This document shows, one piece after another, positions 59,645 through 64,000 of a stretch of 64,000 nucleotides of DNA. A model generated the notes under the pieces. It was not told the origin of the DNA. It did no database searches and worked only from the letters and a program-made list of their open reading frames with translations. Every line of letters starts with the position of its first letter. The first letter of the stretch is position 1. The stretch is taken from positions 3,286,674-3,350,673 of the forward strand of contig NW_004457729.1 of NCBI RefSeq assembly GCF_000203815.1. Reading direction: 5' to 3'. This DNA comes from Cavenderia fasciculata. Lineage: Eukaryota > Evosea > Eumycetozoa > Acytosteliales > Cavenderiaceae. Made by a program: the position numbers and the translations under genes.

Positions 59645-61991
59645 TCAAGATATACTTTTGTTACTATTGTGAAATAATTGATAATCTTTTAAAGTTCCCT
59701 TTAAAGAACGTAATTCTTCTTCTAATCTTTGATATTCAGTCTTTAATCTTTCTACCTTTTCTCCTCTCTTTTCATATTCCAATTGAATCTCTTCAATTAG
59801 TTTTTCTTTTTCTTCTGGGTCTCTACACCCTTCCAATCTTGTTTTCAACTTGTTAAATATATCGATATCCTTTGTAATGACTCTATGTATCTCTTCGTAT
59901 TGATGATATTTCTTTTGTGAGACTTGTAATAAATTACGATAGTCTTGATCATCTTTAATTTCGAATGGTTTCATTTGATTGGTATTATCATATACAACTT
60001 GATATTGACTATTACTACTACTACTGCTACTACTACTACTACTACTACTTGTACCAGTGGTAGAACTACTAGTAGTATTACTACTTTTTGGTTTTTGATT
60101 ATTTGTTTTAATAGTTTGACTATTATGTCCACCATTAATCTGTTGTTGTTGTTGTGGTTGTTGTGGTTCATTTTTGTTAATCTTGGGTTGTTCGTTTTTA
60201 GGTACATTTGTTGATTGTTGGGTTTTTGATGATTTGTTAGTATTGAATGATGTTGATGATGATGAAGGTTGTGGTGCTGATGGTTTATATGGGGCTGGTG
60301 GTGGAGTGTTTTGAGGGAGAGATATCGTTTGTGGTGCTTGTTTCTTTATATGAGAATGCCGTGACATGTTTGGATCGTTGATATTGTTTGGATCTCTTGG
60401 TGAAATGGGTGGAGACGATGAAAAAGATACTGGCGATGTCGATCTTCCACCACCACCACCTCTGCTGTTGGTTGCTTTGTTTGTAATAGGAGATAAATAA
60501 TTGTTGTTGACTGGTAAGTTGTTGATTTTGTTATTTGGTGGTGGTTTGTTTACCGGTAGTGACAAGGAAGGTGAATTTCGTGTTGGTGATAATGATGAAG
60601 GGGTGGTTGATGTTGGACTCTTTTTACCAGATATTGATGACGATCCATATGGGATTGGTGTATTGACCGGTAAATCAATTGATTTCCTGTTATTATTATT
60701 ATTATTGAAACTTGATCTTCTTGGTGGAGGTGAAACTTTTGTTGATTGTGAACTGTTGTTCCCAGGAGTTGGTATCGATGTAAAACCACCACTATTGTTG
60801 TGAGAAGAGGTATGTGACATTCTACCACTACTAGTATCCATTTTATAATCCAATGAAGTATCCATTCTATCGTTTCCACTACTATTATTGTTGTTGTTAT
60901 TGTTGTTATTGTTATTGTTGTTATTTGAATGAGAATTCCCAAATGAAGGAATAGAGGGAACAGGTGGTGAAATGACCATCGTTGGCACTAGTTTGTTTGA
61001 CTTTTGAGCATTGGTGACATTTGAAAACTCGGGTAATAGTGGTGCTCCACCCATTGATGATGATGATGATCCATATGAAGGTGGTTGTTTGAGACTGGTC
61101 GTTGATGTTGAAGATGACGATGATGAAGACGAAGAGTTGGAGTTGGGTGAATGTGTTCTTCTATTGTTGGTCGGTGACAATCCTCCAAGCGACGATGAAG
61201 AAGGGCTTGGTGTATCGGGTGATAGACTGTTGTTGTTGTTGTTGTTGATTGGTATTGGTGGTACCAACGTCGACGATGATGACACGGGAGAAGGTTGTGA
61301 AATATAGGGTGGGATGGAAGAAGATGTTACAGTCTTTGCCGTCGTATACGCAACACCTGCTTTTGGTTGACGTCGAGTCTGCAATGAAGATGAAGTGGTA
61401 GTAGTACTACTTGTCTTTGTTTTAACTACACCTCGAGCTAAACAAAAAAGAAAAAGAATAGTTTGTTAGCATGTTCTCTTCTTTCTCTCTTCTCTTCTTT
61501 CCCTCTTCTTTCTCTCTTACATTGTGATTTGTTTTTGTTATCAAATTCAATGACTTTACTAGTTCTGCTCCCCTTGTTAATCTTTTCGTGTGCAATTGTG
61601 TTTGATTTGTATCTCTTTCTATCATTGTCGGTCAGTTCTGACAACACGAGGATCTTCTTGCGAATGTGTCCAACCTCTTGGTACTGATCGTCCTGCTGAC
61701 AAAGACACTCCATCAAATTACTCGCTTCGTTGGTTGCACTGACTTGACGTTCTTCATCATCTATGATTATCTTTAACTATATTGATAACAAATGTTAGTT
61801 AGTTGTCCCATCTACCATTGACATCAATGTCGCATCATCATCATCATCATTCTTACATTGTTATCATTATTGCTAAATTGAATCTGCATTGCAGAACCAC
61901 CGTTGGTGAGTCTATCCAACATGTCAGCCGTCAATTTGATTGACATGACATACTTTGGATCGCTCCTTGGTACGATTATTCCACTCTCCAT
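59645..61991 (-). CDS. ell: ELL-type RNA polymerase II elongation factor
   Basis: Three exons on the minus strand (61991-61857, 61776-61521, 61437-59645) give 727 aa. The C-terminal 120 residues match the occludin/ELL homology domain: FEIKDDQDYRNLLQV, HQYEEIHRVITKDI, EEIQLEYEKRGEKV and LRSLKGTLKDYQLFH, a long helical hairpin. The N-terminus (about 15-130) is compatible with the ELL elongation domain: VMSIKLTADMLDRL, AMQIQFSNND and, later, DRKRYKSNT followed by the RTSKVIEF segment. ELL proteins suppress transient pausing of RNA polymerase II within elongation complexes. The middle 400 residues are Ser/Asn/Pro-rich and disordered. Neither domain has an unusual break. Confidence 0.85.
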
Positions 61992-62532
61992 TCTTCTTCT
62001 TCCTCTCTCTATTTATAAATAAATAAAGATAGATAGTTACAAAACTACCCTTTTCAAACTTGATGATTTCTATTCTATATGTTATGTGTATGAGATGAGT
62101 AATGAATGAATGTATGATGTACAAGTTGTAGTAGACAAAGACAGATAGATGGATGATAGAATGCTAACTCTGAGTCGAGATACTTGTTGAAGAATCTTTA
62201 CTGATCAATTTTGATAATGGCCTTTCTTCTTGAGTTTTTTTCAATAATTAAAATAAACCAACTTCACCAAATTTAATAAAATAATAAAATAAATAAATAT
62301 GCGAGTAATAGTTGTAGTATCGTCAACCATCAGTTCAGTTCAGTATTCTTCTTTTATTATTATATTTTTATGAAAACAAATATATTTAAGTGTGTGTTTA
62401 TCTTTTCTGTGTGTGTTTAAAATTATTTATTTCTAAATAGGTTTATATTATATTATATTATATTATATGTATGTATTGTTATTATTATTATTATTATTAA
62501 CTTTGAAATATAACTACTACATTTAAAAAGTA
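61992..62532. other. Intergenic region
   Basis: About 540 bases holding the promoter of the ELL gene and the 3' flank of the acyltransferase gene. It has GATAGA repeats, TATTATAT repeats (62,446-62,467) and a (TTA)n tract (62,478-62,500). No gene is seen. Confidence 0.55.
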
Positions 62533-63628
62533 TTAATCACTTCTTTCAGAATGATTTGATACTTGAGTTTCAATATCATCGATTGGTGGAACAAACTTGC
62601 CAGATGAAAGGTCCTTGGCCAACTCTTTCTTTTGAGAGTAAGAGTAGTCAGTAGCTTCGATTTGGAGATGGTTGGCAATACGTGTTTGAACACGTTTGGC
62701 AAACTCGGCATCAGTCTCGTTTTGTGCAATAAACATGTGTGACAAAAAGGTCAATTCGAAACGGTGGAATGGAACGAGGAACCAAAATGCAAAGTTCTTC
62801 ATCCAAGACGACCCGAGATAGTCAGTGTTGACGGGCCATGGGTTGTTCATGCGCATGGCGACGGGGATGATACCGTGGCCGAGTCCAAAGACAAACTTGT
62901 TGAACATCATGATACCCTTGGAGCCGTTGGTCAAACCACCCTCTGGGTAGATGAGCAATGGCATCTTGGTCTTGTTCAAGCCGTCCAAGACGTCAGTACG
63001 GGCCTTTTCTTTGTTGGCTGGGTCAACGAAAATAGTGTCCATCTTTTTATACAATTTGCCAACAATTGGGACCTTGCTGATATGTGCAGCAACAAGTGTG
63101 TGGAAATAAGGGATGATTGTCATCACTGGGTATGGATCGAAATCACTCATATGGTTAATAACAATCACTCTACCTGATTTTGGATCTCCAACACGTGGAA
63201 GATTTTCTCTGGAAAAAAGCAAACAATATTAGAATGAGATGATTCCAGAAATATATATAGAGACTGTCTGGCTATATTTTATCTACTTACAATCCATTAT
63301 ATTTAATTCTGAAACCCATTAAAACCAACAAGACATGCTTTAGTAAAAAGGATAATGATTTTGGTACAAGGAGCAATAAGAGGTAGGTAAGGATGGTCAA
63401 AAATACACGGATTGGCCAGAGTCCAACACCGACTGGCAACCACAGAGCAAACAACAAATGTTTGTAGGTATATGGCTTATGAACACGGGCATAGTTGAAT
63501 AATTTATATAAGGGTAAGGCTGGTTTCTTTGGTATTTGTATATCTGCGCCATCAATCTCTATACTATTATCATCACCACCACTATTTTGTTCATCATTAT
63601 TATTATTATTATTAAATCTAGATGCCAT
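62533..63628 (-). CDS. PlsC-family lysophospholipid acyltransferase
   Basis: Two exons on the minus strand (63628-63291, 63208-62533) give 337 aa. The acyltransferase signature NHMSDFD (HX4D) lies near residue 130, FVDP and ARTDVL follow, and the substrate-binding YPEGGLTNGS near 195 replaces the usual FPEGT form. Two adjacent hydrophobic stretches (about 55-105: LLFALWLPVGVGLWP, LTILTYLLLLLVP) anchor it in the ER or a similar membrane. This arrangement fits the LPCAT/AUP1/LPEAT branch rather than bacterial-type LPAAT. The enzyme would transfer an acyl group from acyl-CoA to a lysophospholipid; head-group preference is not visible. No EF hands or CUE domain are present. Confidence 0.9.
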
Positions 63629-64000
63629 TTTTATATATATTTATCTATTTATATAAATAGTGTTGTGGAATAGGAAGAATTAATGATTAGATTATTATTA
63701 TTATTTGTACAATGACACTCTTTTTATAAAAAGGTGATGTATTGAAATGAATGAAAAGGAAATCAAGAGATGAAGAGACAACACCCATTTAAAAAGAGAA
63801 AGAGGGATAGGTTTGAGCTGAGAACCAAGAAAACTCGTTGTGGTTTTGTTGTTGATGAAAACAAAAGTATCGGCAATTATAAGTGATCACTTCTTCTTAC
63901 TCTACCCCCTTTTCTAAAACTTCATTCAAAACATGATGGGGTTATAATCAGATATTTACCGATCACAATAATATCATATTTTGAAATTGTCAATAGACAT
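63629..64000. other. Upstream region of the acyltransferase gene
   Basis: About 370 bases to the window edge. TATAT and ATTATT repeats lie just upstream of the start, followed by A/G-rich DNA. No gene is seen; a neighbour may begin beyond the edge. Confidence 0.5.

Overview
This window is nuclear DNA of a dictyostelid social amoeba, or a very close relative. Intergenic DNA is extremely A+T-rich. Introns are short (about 50-200 bases), mostly with GTATGT/GTAAGT-type donors and T-rich acceptors. Proteins carry long Asn, Gln, Ser and Thr runs. The gene set includes a dictyostelid-type eukaryotic phosphofructokinase and an Ire1-like cytosolic kinase-KEN protein. Interior coding exons are clearly more G+C-rich at third positions than I would expect for Dictyostelium discoideum, so another dictyostelid genus is likely. 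I cannot name the species.

Layout. 0-9 kb: two ubiquitin-related genes in tandem, a MATH/USP7-C-terminal protein without a protease domain and a BIRC6-type E2 with a second, dead UBC-like domain. 9-16 kb: phosphofructokinase, an unrecognised zinc-motif protein with a possible uracil-DNA-glycosylase-like core, and a Hal2-type bisphosphate nucleotidase. 16-19.7 kb: 3.7 kb without a convincing gene, with hairpins and repeated motifs. 19.7-31 kb: a low-complexity acidic protein, an NSUN-type RNA m5C methyltransferase, a seven-TM protein, an eIF4E-like protein with a long tail and C-terminal membrane anchor, and dolichol kinase. 31-44 kb: L-fucose kinase, a HIG1 protein, DJ-1, ataxin-2, and a GT10 fucosyltransferase fused to a LamG-like domain. 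44-55 kb: an Ire1/RNase L-like kinase-KEN protein, a probable GPI-anchored protein, a C2-WW protein, uridine kinase, and a triose-phosphate/nucleotide-sugar-type transporter. 55-56 kb: debris of a Ty3-type retroelement and a hAT transposon. 57-64 kb: a dictyostelid-type repeat protein, an ELL elongation factor and a PlsC acyltransferase.

Most genes are ordinary single-copy eukaryotic genes with no operon-like arrangement. Two loose themes appear: ubiquitin genes side by side at the left end, and glycosylation genes (dolichol kinase, fucose kinase, fucosyltransferase, sugar-phosphate-type transporter) spread over 29-55 kb. The most unusual products are the membrane-anchored eIF4E-like protein (which needs a frame change near 28.1 kb), the non-catalytic USP7-like protein, the double-UBC E2, the fucosyltransferase-LamG fusion, and the zinc-motif protein with a UDG-like core. 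Exon models were built by hand; each summed to an intact reading frame except where noted.
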